From: Epiperipatus broadwayi
Taxonomy: Eukaryota > Onychophora > Udeonychophora > Euonychophora > Peripatidae
Reading direction: 5' to 3'
Length of the DNA: 64,000 bases
Assembly (NCBI GenBank): GCA_028023455.1
Contig: JAQFVV010006294.1
Location: 3,687,001-3,751,000 of the forward strand
The notes beneath the pieces were generated by a model, which saw only the letters and a program-made list of their open reading frames with translations, did no database searches and was not told where the DNA came from. Position numbers and translations under genes: made by a program. This document shows, one piece after another, positions 30,001 to 42,000 of the stretch (positions are counted from its first letter, which is position 1; each line of letters opens with the position of its first letter).

Positions 30001-33000
30001 AGGAGGCGGTTATTGAGGAACATGTGGAACAAGAGCCAGAAATAACACCCACAAAAGATAAAATGACAGAGTCAGAAATAACACCCACAAAAGATAAAAT
30101 GACAAAAGTAATACAGCAATTAGAAATAGAAGAGGAAAAGGAGAAACCTCCATCTGAAATAATATTGGAAGAAATAGGTCGTATTGCAATACTGGAACAA
30201 TTGAAACAAGCAGATGATTCAAAGCTGGTAGAAGATTTAGGAGAAGTTGATATTGAAAAAGAAATATCGAAAATGATTGAAAAAGATATAATTGTTGAGA
30301 AATATATTAAAACGGAGGAGGAACCAGAGGATATTGCTGAATTAGAGGAGGTTGAAGAAACTTTAGAACTTCCAACCAAAGATATTTCAAAGGAAGCGGA
30401 AGCAGAAATTGAGACTGAGAAGAAGAAAGAAATTGAAGTTACAAAGGAAATTACTGAAATTGTGAGTGCACCTTCAGAAAAACCCCTAACTATTGAAGAA
30501 GAAATTTTTAAAATTGCAAAAAGAGAAGCAGTACTTGAAGAACACATTGAGGCAGAGATAGTATCAATTACAGAAATAGAATTTACAAAAATGAAAATAC
30601 CAGAAGAGATTGAATTAGAAGGGATTGAAGAAAAGATTGAGTCAACTGGTATATTAGAAATAGAAGCAGAAATTGCTAGTACAGAAGGGGAAATAGTGGT
30701 TCGAGAAGAAATAATTGAAGTAATTGCATTGGCTCAAGAAGAATTAATACCCATCCAGGCTGAAAGAATTGAGCCTTTAGAAAAAACACAAAAGGTGGAA
30801 GCTGTAAAAGATGACATAGAAGAATTAAAAGTTGACTTAGAAATGATTGAAGAAAGAGGAAAACTGCTTTCGGAAATAATCCCAGAAGAATATATTCCGA
30901 CAACAGACATTGATAAGGCAGAAGTAGAATTTGAGGAAGAACAAAAAGATATAGGTGAAATTACAGAGCGAATTGAGCTTCACAAAGAAGTTGAGGAAGA
31001 ACAAGAACGAGAAGAAGTTGTAGAAGGAATTGGGGTTCATGAAGAAATAATGGACAGTGTAATTTCTACTAAAGAAACAGTAAGTGCTGAAGAAATAATT
31101 CAACCAGAGGCACTAATTGAGGAACATATTGAACCAGAGCCAGAAATAAGTTCTGCAAAAGATGAAAGGTTAGAGGAAGAACAGCAATTAGAAATAGTAA
31201 AAGAAATGCATAAACTTCCATCTGAACTAAGATTAGACGAAATGTCAGACATTACAATACCGGAACAGTTTAAACAACCAGATGATTCAAAGATGATAGA
31301 AGTTTTACGAAGAGTTGATATTGAAACAGAGGTTTCGGAAATGATTGAAAAAGATATAATTGTAGATAAATATATTAAAACAGAGGAGGAACCAGAACAT
31401 ATTACTGAATTGGAGCTAGTTGAGGAAACTTTAGAATTTCCAACCAAAGATATTTCAAAGGAACTAGAAGTTGAATATCCGATTACTGAAAAAGCAAAAA
31501 TTGAAGTTACACAGGAAATTACTGAAATTGTTAGTCCGTCTTCAGAAAAACAGCTAACTTTTGAAGAAGAAATTGAGGCAGAGATAGTATCAATCACTGA
31601 AATAGAATTTACAGAAATTAAATTCGCAGAAGAAAAGATTGAATTAGAAGGGATTGAGGAAAAGATTGATGAGCACACTGTGATAGAAGAAATCGAAGGA
31701 GAAATTGCTATTGAGGAAGATGAAACAGTGATTGAAGAAGAAATAATTGAAGTAATTGCATTTCCTCACAAAGAATTAATACCCAGCAAGTCTGAAATGT
31801 TGGAGCTATTAGAAAAAGCAGAAAAGCTGGAAGATGTAAAAGATGAAATAGAAGAATTAAAAGTTGATTTAGAAATGATTGAAGAAAGACAAAAACTACT
31901 TTCAGAAATAATCACAGAAGAATATATTCCAACAAAAGAATTTGAGGAGGTAGAGTCTGAGGGAGAAGCAGAAGATGGAGTAGAAATTGTAGAGGATGAG
32001 GTTCTTGTAGAAAAAACTGACATTCTACTTTCACCTAAAGAAGCTGGAATTGCTGAAGAAATGATTGAACCTATCACAGAAAATGCAGTAATTGAAGAAC
32101 TTATTGCATCAGAGCTAGAAAAGAGTCCAACAAAAGTTGAAGTCACATTGGAAATAGAAGAATTAGAAATTGTAGAAGAAAAGGAAAAACCTCAGCCTGA
32201 AATGAGATTAGAAGAAATAACTGGTATTATTATACTAGAACAGTTTAAACAAGCCCCTGATTTGAAGATGTTAGAAGTTTTAGAAACTGATATTGAAAAA
32301 GAAGTATCAGAAACAATTGAAAAAGATATAATTTTAGAAAAATGTGTTAAAACAGACAGGGATCCAGAGTATATTATTGAATTAGAACTGGTTGAAGAAA
32401 GTTTACAACTTCCAACCAAAGACATTTTAAAGGAAGTAAAAGTTGAATGTCCTATAACTGAAGAAGCAAAAATTGAAGAACATATTACAATACCCACTGT
32501 AAAGGAACTGGAAGCAGAAATTGAGACTGAGAAAAAGATAGAAATTGAAGTTACAGAGATAATTTCTAAAATTGTCAGTCCACCTTCAGAAAAGATGGTA
32601 ACTGTTAAAGAAGAAATTTCTGAAATAACTAAAGGAGAAGCAATATATGATAAAGAAATTGTGACAGAGATAATGTCAATTACACAAATACCATTTATAA
32701 AAATAAATGTACCAGAAGATAAGATTGAATTAGAAGGGATTGAAGAAAAGGTTGAGCCAAGTCCTGTAGAAGGAATGGAGGCAGAAATTTCTAGTGAGAA
32801 AGAGGAATTTGTAATTGAAAAACAAATTATTGACGTAATTGCATTAACTGAGGAAGAAATAAACCCCATCATACTTGAAATCATTGAGCCTATAGGAAAA
32901 GCAGAAAAGCTGGAAGCTGTAAAAGATGAAGTAGAAGAATTACAAGTTGATTTAGAAATGATTGAAGAAAGAGAAAAACTCCTTTCAGAAATAATCGTAG

Positions 33001-36000
33001 AAGTACAATATATTCCAACAAAAGAAATTGAAAAGGCAGAAATAGAAGTTGAAGAAGAAAAAAAAGTGGTAGATGAAATTGTAGACCAAATTGAACTTCA
33101 CAAAAAAGTTGAGGAAGAAAAAGAATGTGAAGAAATTGTAGAGGTAATTGGTGTTCATGAAGAAATATTAGAGATTGTAATTTCCCCTAAAAAAACAGTA
33201 ATTGCGGGAGAAATTCAACCTATTACACAAGAGGAAGTTATTGATGAACATGGTGAGCAAGAGCCAGAAATCAGACCCACAAAAGATAAAATCGCAGAAG
33301 TAGTACAACCTCTATCTGAAATAACATTGGAAGAAATAGGTGGTATTGCAATACTGGAACAATTGAAACAAGCAGATGATTCAAAGTTGGTCGAAAGTTT
33401 AGGAGAAGTTGATATTGAAAAAGAAGTATCGAAAATGATTAAAAAAGATGTAATTGTAGAGAAATATATTACAACAGAGGAGGAACCAGAGAATATTGCT
33501 GAATTAGAGCAGGTTGAAGAAACTTTAGAACTTCCATACAAAGATATTTCAAAGAAAGTGGAAGCAGAAACTGAGACTGAGAAGGACAAAGAAATTGAAG
33601 TTTCAAAGGAAATAACTGAAATTGTGAGTCCTCCTTCAGAAAAACTACTAACTGTTGAAGAAAAAATTTCTAAAATTGCAAAAAGAGAAGCAGTACTTGG
33701 AGAACAAATTGAGGCCAAGATAGTCTCAATTACAGAAGTAGAATTTACCAAAATGAAAGTACCAGAAGAAGAGATTGAATTAGAAGGGATTGAAGAAAAT
33801 ATTGAGTCAACTGGTAAATTAGAAATAGAAGCAGAAATTGCTAGTACAGAAGACGAAATAGTGATTGAAGAAGAAATAATTGAAATAATTGCATTGCCTC
33901 AGGAAAAATTAATACCCATCAAGGCTGAAAGGATTGAGCCTTTAGAAAAAGTACAAAAGGTGGAAGATGTAAAAGATGAAATAGAAGAATTAAAAGTTGA
34001 CTTAGAAATGATTGAAGAAAGAGAAAGACTGCTTTCCGAAATAATCGATGAAGAATATATTCCGCCAAAAGAAATTGAAAAGGCAGAGGTAGAAGTTGGG
34101 GAAGAAAAACAAGAGATATGTGAAATTATAGAGCAAATTGAGCTTCACAAAGAAGCTGAGGAAGAAGAAGTACAAGAAGAAATTGTAGAGGGAATTGAAG
34201 TTCATGCAGGAATAATGGACATTGTCGTTTCTAAAGAAACAGTAACTGCTGAAGAAATCTTTCAACCTATTATCCAAGAGGCAGTAATTGAGGAACATGT
34301 TGAACCAAAGCCAGAAAGAACATCCACAAAAGATGAAATATTAGAGGAAGTACAGCAATTAGAAATAATAGAAGAAAAGGAGAAACTTCCATCTGAACTA
34401 AAATTAGACAAAATAGCTGATATTACAATACTGGAACAGTTTAAACAATCAGATGATTCAAAGATGATAGAAGGCTTAGGAGGAGTTGATATTGAAGAAG
34501 ATGTTTCGGAAATGATTGAAAAAGATATAATTGTAGAGAAATATGTTAAAACAGAGGAGGAACCAGAATGTATTGCTGAATTAGAGCTGGTTGAGGAAAC
34601 TTTAGAACTTCCATCCAAAGATATTTTAAAGGAACTCGAAGTTGAATATCCAATTACTGAAAAATCAAAAATTGAAGTTGCAGAGGAAATTACTGAAATT
34701 GTTAGTCCACCTTCCGAAAAACAGGTGCCTCTTGAAGAAGAAATTGAGGCAGAAATAGTATCAATTACAGAAGTAGAATTTACAAAAATGATATTAGCAG
34801 AAGAGAAGATTGAATTAGAAGGCATTGAGGAAAAGATTGATCCAACTGCTATAAAAGGAATAGAAGCAGAAATTGCTATTGAGGAAGAGCAAATAGTGAT
34901 TGAAGAAAAAATAATTGAAGTAATTGCATTGCCTCAGCAAGAATTAATACCTACCAAGTCTGAAATGATGGTGCTGTTAGAAAAAGCAGAAAAGCTGGAA
35001 GATGTAAAAGATGAAGTAGGAGAATTAAAAGTTGATTTAGAAATGATTGAAGGAAGAGAAAAACTACTTTCAGAAATAATCACAGAAGAATATATCCCAA
35101 CAAAAGAATTTGAAGAAGTAGAAGAAATGATTGAACCTGGTACAGAAAAGGCAGTAATTGAAGAACTTATTGCATCAGACCTAGAAAGGAGTCCAACAAA
35201 AGTTGAAATCACAGAGGAAATAGAAGAATTAGAAATTGTAGTAGAAAAGGAAAAACCTCAGCCTGAAATGAGATTAGAAGAAATAACTGCTATTATGATA
35301 CTAGATCAGTTTAAACAAGCACCTGCTCTGAAGAAGGTAGGAGTTTTAGAAAGTGATATTGAAAAAGAAGTATCAGAAACGATTGAAAAAGATATAATTT
35401 TAGAAAAATATGTTAAAACAGACAAGGATCCAGAGGATATTATTGAATTAGAACAGGTTGAAGAAAGTTTAGAACTTCCTAGCAAAGACATTTTAAAGGA
35501 AGTAAAAGAGTATTTTATAACTGAGCAAGCAAATATTGAAGAACATATTGCAATACCCATTGTAAAGGAAGAGAAAGCAGAAATTGAAATTGAGAAAAAG
35601 AAAGAAACTGAAATTACAGAGGTAATTTTTAAAATTGTCAGTCCATCTTTAGAAAAGGTGGTCACTGTTGAAGAAGAAATTTTTGAAATAATTAAAGGAA
35701 AGGCAATATGTGAAGAAGAAATTGTGGGAGAGATAATGTCAATTACAGAAACAGAATTTATAAAAATAAAAGTACCAGGAGAAAATATTGAATTAGAAGG
35801 GATTGAAGAAATGGTTGAGCCAAGTTCTTTAGAAGGAATGGACACAGAAATTGCTAGTGAGAAAGAGGATATTGTGATTGAAAAAGAAATTATTGAAGTA
35901 ATTCCATTAACTGAGGAAGAAATAATGCCCATGATACCTGAAATCATTGAGACTTTAGGGAAAGTAGAAAAACTGGAAACTGTAAAAGATGAAATAGAAG

Positions 36001-39000
36001 AATTACAAGTTGATTTAGAAATGATTGAAGAAACAGAAACACTGCTTTCCGAAATATTCACAGAAGTAGAAAAAGTTCCAACAAAAAAAATTGAAAAGGC
36101 AGAGATAGAAGTTGAGGAAGGAAAAAAAGTGGTAGGTGAAATTGTAGACCAAATTCAGCTTTCCAAAGAAGTTGAGAAAGAAAAAGAACGAGAAGAAATT
36201 GTAGAGGGAATTGAGGTTCATGAAAAAATAATGGACATTGTAATTTCTACTAAAGAAACAGTAAGTGCTGAAGAAATCATTCAACCTATTATACAAGAGG
36301 CGGTAATTGAGGAACATATTTTAGCAGAGCCAGAAATAAGATCCACAAAAGTTGAAATATTAGAGGAAGTAGACCAATTAGAAATAGTAGAAGAAAAGGA
36401 GAAACTTCCATCTGAACTAAGATTAGACGAAATAGTTGATATTACAATACCGGAGCAGTTTAAACAAGCAGATGTTTCAAAGACAATCAAAGGCTTTGGA
36501 GGAGTTGATATTGAAAAAGAAGTTTCGGAAATGATTGAAAAAGAAATAATTGTAGAGAACTATGTTAAAACAGAGGAGGAACCAGAGCATATTGCTGAAT
36601 TAGATCAGGCTGAAGAACCTTTAGAACTTTCAACCAAAGATATTTTAAAGGAACTAAATGTTGAATATTTTACAACTGAACAAGCAGAATTTGAAGAACA
36701 TATTACAACACCCATTGTAATGGAAGTGGAAGCAGAAATCGAGAGTGACAAAGAGAAAATTGAAGATGTAGAGGAAAACACTGAAATTGTCAGTACCGCT
36801 TCAGAAAAAGTGCTAACTGTTGGAGAAGAAATTTCTGAATTATCTAAAAGAGAAGCAGTACCTGAGGAAGAAATTGAGACAGAGGTAATCTCAATTACAG
36901 AATCAGAATTTATAAAAATTAAAGTACAAGAAGAAATGATTGACATCAAAGACATTGAAGAAAAGGTTGACCCAAGTGCTTTACGAGCAATGGAAGCAGA
37001 AATTGCAAGGGAGAACGAGGAAATAGTGATGGACAAAGATGAAGTAATTCCATTCCCCGAGGAAGAAATAATACATATCATAGCTGAAATCATTGAGCCT
37101 TTCAAAGCAGAAAAGGTGCAGGATATAAAAGATGACATACAAGAATTAAAAGTTGATTTAGAAATGGTTGATGAACGAGAAAAATTGCTCTCACAAATAA
37201 TCACAGAATTGGAATATATTCCAATGAAAGAAATTGAAATGGCAGAGATAGAAGTTGAGGAAGAAAAAAAAGGGATAGGTGAAATTGTAGAGCAAATTCA
37301 GCTTCACAAACAAGTTGAGGAAGAAGAAGCAAAAGAATATGTAGAGAAAATTGAGGTTCCTGAAGAAATAATGGACATTGTAATTTCATCTACAGAAACA
37401 TTATGTGCTGAAAATATCATTCAACCTATTACACAAGAGGCACTAATTGAGGAACATATTGAACCAGAAATAAGACACACAAAAGATGAAATTTTAGAGG
37501 AAATAGACCAATTAGAAATACTAGAAGAAAAGGAGAAACCTTCATTTGAAATAAGATTTGAAAAAATAGCTGATATTACAATATCAGAACAGTTTAAGCA
37601 AGCAGATGATTCAAAGATTGTAGAAGGTTTAGGAAAAGATGATATTGAAAAAGTATGGGAAACTATTGAAAAAGATATACTTGTAGAGAAATATATTAAA
37701 ACAGAGGAAGAACCACAGCATATTGCTGAATTAGAGCAGATTGGAGATACTTTAGAACTTTCATCCAAACATATTTCAAAGGAACTAGAAATTCAGTATC
37801 CTAGTACTGACAAAGCAAAACATGAAGTGCATATTACAGCATCCATTGTAACGGACATGGAAGCAAAAATTGAAAGTGAGGATAAAAAAGAAATTGAAGT
37901 TACAGATGACATTACTGAAATTGTTTATCCACCTGCAGAAATCCTGCTAACTGTTGAAGAAGAAATTGCTGAAAGAGAAGCAGTAGTTGAAGAAGAAATT
38001 GAGGCAGACATAATATCAATTACAAAAACAGAATTTATAAAAATAAGAGAACCAGAAGAAATGATTGAATTAGAAGGAATTGAAGAAAAAGTTTGGCCAA
38101 CTGCTGTGGAAATAATAGAAACAGAAATTGCTAGTGAGGAACAGAGATTAGTAATTGAAAAAGAAATTATTAAAGTAACTGCATTGCCTCTGGAAGAATT
38201 AGTTACAACCACAGCTGAAATGATTGAACCTTCTGAACAATCAGAAAAGCTGGAAGAAGATATAAAAGATGAAATACAAGAATTGACAATTGATTTAGAA
38301 ATGATTGAAGAAAGTGAAAAACTGCTTCCAGAAATAATCACAGAAGAAGAATATATTCCAACAAAAGAAATTGAAAAAGCAGAGTTAGAAGTTGAAGAAA
38401 AAGATGAAGGGGAAATTTTAATGGAAATTGAGATATATGAAGAAATTGAGAAAGAAGAGGAAAGAGAAATAGTTGAGGCAGTTGAAGCTCAAGAAGAAAT
38501 AACTGACGTAATTTCACCTAAAGAAGCAGTAATTTCTGAAGAAATCACTGAACCTATTGAACCAGAGTCAGAAATAAAACCAGCAAAAAATGTAATTACA
38601 GAGGAAATAGAACAATTAGTAGAAGAAAAAACAAAACCTCTAATTGAAATAAGATTGAAAGAAATAGCTGGTATTATTGTACCAGAATTGTTTGAGCAAA
38701 TAATTGTGTCAGATGTTGTTGAAGAAAAAATGTTAGATAGTGATATTGAAAAAGAAGTGTCAGAAATGATTGGAAAACGAATTCTAGTAGAGGAATATGT
38801 TAAAACAGAGAAAGAACCAGAGAAAGAGCCAGAAGATATTATTAAATTAGAAGTTCTAGAACTTTCATCTAAAGGTATATCAAAAGAATTAGAATTTGAA
38901 TATGCTATTACAGGAAAAGAGAAAATCGAAGAACATATTGCAGCATCTATTGTAAAGGAAGAGGAAGCAGAAATTGAGAGTGTTAAAAAGAAAGAAATTG

Positions 39001-42000
39001 AAGTTACAGAGGAAATTATGGAAATAGTGGGTTCATCTACAGAGCAATTGCTCACTGTTGTAAAAAAAATTTTTGAAATTACTAAAACAGAAGCAATACA
39101 AGAAGAAGAAATTGGAGCAGAGGTAATATCAATTACAGAAATAGAACCTATAAAACTCAAAGTGCCAGAAGATACGATTGAATTAGAAGGCCTAGAAGAA
39201 AAGATTGAGCCAACTGCTGTAGAAGAAATAGGAGCCGGGATTGGTAGAGAGGAAGAGAAAGTAATAATTGAAAAAGAAATTATTGAAATAATTGCATTGC
39301 CTCTGGACAAATTAATACCTGCTACAATTGATATCATTGAGTCTCTAGAAAAAGCAGGAAAGCTGGAAGATATTGTAAAAGATAGTCAAGAATTAAAAGT
39401 TGATTTTAAAATGATTGATGAAAGTGAAAAACTGCTTTCAGAAATAACCCCAGAAGTAGAATGTATTACAACAAATGATATTGAAATGCCAGAGGTAGGA
39501 GTTGAGAAAGAAAAAGAAGCGGAAGGAGACATTGTAGAAGAAGTTGAGGTTCAGGAAAATATTACTGATCTTGTAATTTCACTTAAAGAAGCAGTAATTG
39601 CTGAAGAAATCACTGAACCTATTGAATCAGAGTCAGAAATAAGATCAACAAAAGATGAGGTTACAGAGGAACTAGAACAATTAGAAATAGTAGAAGAAAG
39701 GGAAAAATTTCCATCTGAAATGAGATTAAAAGAAATAGCTGGTATTATCATACTAGAGCAGTTTGAGCAAAAAATTGATTCAGAGGTTGTAGAAGAAGAG
39801 TTACAAATTGATATTGAAAAAGATATATCAGAAATGATTGAAGAAGATATTCTAGTAGAGGAATATGTTAAAACACAAAAAGAATCCGAGGATATTGTTG
39901 AATTAGAACAAGTTGAAGGAAGTATACAACTTTCATCTAAAGATATGTCAAAAGAACTAGAAGTTGAATATACTATTACAGAAAAGAAGAAAATTAAAGA
40001 ACATATTACAGAACCCAGTGTAAAGGAAGATGAAGCAGAAATTGAGAGTGTTAAAAAGGAAGAAATTGAAGTTACAGAGGGTGTTATTGAAATTGTCAGT
40101 CCATCTTCAGAAAAACTGCTAACTGTAGAAGAAGATATTTCTAAAATTGCAAAAATAGAAGCAGTATGTGAAGAAGAAATTGAGACTGGGATAGTATCAA
40201 TTACAGAAATAGAATTTACAAAAATGAAATTACCAGAAAAAAAGATTGAATTAGAAGGGATTGAAGAAAAGATTGACTCAACCGCTATAGAAGTAATAAA
40301 AGCAGAAATTTCTAGTGAGGAAGACGACATAGTAATTGAAAAAGAAATTACTAAAGTAATTGTATTGCCTTCAGAAGAATTAATACCCATGACAGCAGAA
40401 ATTATTGAACCTGTAGAAAAAGAAGAAAAGCTGGAAGAAGATATTATAAAAGATAAAATACAAGAATTAAATGTTGATTTGGAAAAGATTGAACACAGTG
40501 AAAAACTGCTTTCAAAAGTGATCACAGAAGTAGAATGCGTTCCAACAAAAGACATTGAAAAACCATTGGTAGAAATTGGGGAAGAAAAAGAAGCAGAAAG
40601 AGAAATCATAGATGAAGTTGAGGTTCAAGAAGAAATAGGTGACATTGTAATTTCATATAAAGAAGCAGTAATTGCTGAAGAAATTACTGAAATTATTACC
40701 CAAGAGGCAGTATTTGATGAACATATTAAACCAGAGTTGAAAGTAAGGCCAACAAAATATGAAGTCATAAAGGAAATAGAAGAATTAGAAATAATAGAGG
40801 AAAAAGAAAAACCTCCTTATGAAATTAGTTTACAAGAAATTACTGATATTACAATACCAGAACAATTTGAGCAATGCCTTGAAATAGAGATTGTAGAAGA
40901 AATGTTAGTGGAAAAAGAAATGTTTGGAGATACTGATATTGAAAAGGATGTATCTGAAACTATTGAAGAAGATATAATATTAGAGGAATATGTCAAACAA
41001 AAAAAAGAACAATCTGAAGAAATTGTTGAATCAGATGTCACAGAAAAAATACTGGAGGATATTGATATTTTAAATGAATCTGGTAGACGAGAACATATTA
41101 AACTAAATAAAATGGCAACTGAAACATTTGATTTAGGAGAAGTTGAACAAAGTGAAAAATGTATTACCAAAACTATTTTTCCGAAATTAGGTGAAGATAT
41201 TATTATACAAGAAGAGACTATTGGTGTTTCAATGTCTAAATCATTTATGAAGTTGCCTCAAGAAATAACAATTGTCCAAGAAACAATTTCTCTACCTTCA
41301 GACGAGACTACTCTTGCCGAAAAACAATTTCAATCATTAGCAAAATCATTTGAGTTAGAAATGTCTTCAGAATTTTTAGAATCAATTGATCAAGAGATAA
41401 TTGAAGAAAAACCTTGTTCAGGAATTGTTGATGAAGAATTTGCTGAAGTTTCTCTAGAATCTTTTGAGGAAATTTGTTCAGAAGACAATAATGTAGATGA
41501 ATTAGTTGATAAAAGTACATCATATATTGAACGTGAAGAACAGTCTCCCTATGATGAATTAGATGAACTGTCCTCTAGTGTTTTGTTTCAACACAAAATA
41601 TTAACAAATATTGAAATTCAAAAAAATGAAGGCATAAATAAGGTTCCTTTAAATGAGAATCTTATTAAATCTATATTCGATCAGGAAGATAAATCAGACG
41701 TTGAAATTAATGCTCAAGCAAATGAAATTGCCAATGTAAATAAAAATGTAAAGGATGTTACTGATTCTGAATATATGAGTAAAGTGTTTGAAAGCCATTC
41801 TCCAGAAAGTGAAATGCTTTTACCATGCAAAAAAGCAGAATTTGAAAGAATTCTTGTTGAGCAATTAATCAGAAAAATTGATATGTTTTTAGAAGAAAAT
41901 GTTACTCCACGTGATGTTGATTCATTGAAAAGTGACAATTCATTTATTCTGTCCCCCTTTTCCCAGAAATTAAAAGGAATTTTTCTTGATAATACTTCTG

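Larger units (their letters stand above)
1..41100 (+). repeat. Coding tandem array of 38 in-frame ~350-residue units (A/B/C higher-order repeat)
   Basis: I anchored each unit on its IVSPPSEK-like motif. Anchors fall at 84, 1101, 2160, 3216, 4254, 5310, 6348, 7377, 8457, 9516, 10536, 11616, 12681, 13713, 14793, 15849, 16875, 17952, 19002, 20046, 21471, 22530, 23592, 24771, 26196, 27246, 28305, 29349, 30465, 31533, 32577, 33627, 34704, 35640, 36792, 37926, 39030 and 40098. All are in the same frame. Positions 1-83 are the tail of one more unit. Motif order within a unit is SPPSEK, VSITEIEF, ELEGIEEKIE, a predicted helical core like VKDEIEELKVDLEMIEER, IPTKE, VISPKE, SPTK or TPTK, EQFKQ, IEKEVSEMIEKDI, ELPTKDI and IEEHI. 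Type A reads PSEKQL and ERSPTKV. Type B reads PSEEVVTV, EITPTKD and EIVDQIEL. Type C reads PSEKPLTV, ISSAKEE and EGIEVHEE. Confidence 0.93.

Noticed and set aside
1-41100. Array as a bacterial or assembly contaminant or non-coding satellite
   Set aside because: It stays in one frame for over 13,600 codons, indels are multiples of three, and it ends in a spliced exon with matching phase in the same AT-rich context.
716-41170. Dozens of antisense frames of 60-350 residues opposite the array, Ser/Ile/Phe-rich
   Set aside because: They recur with the unit period and result from GAA/ATT-rich codons, whose complements avoid stops. They have no independent signals and change with every small indel.
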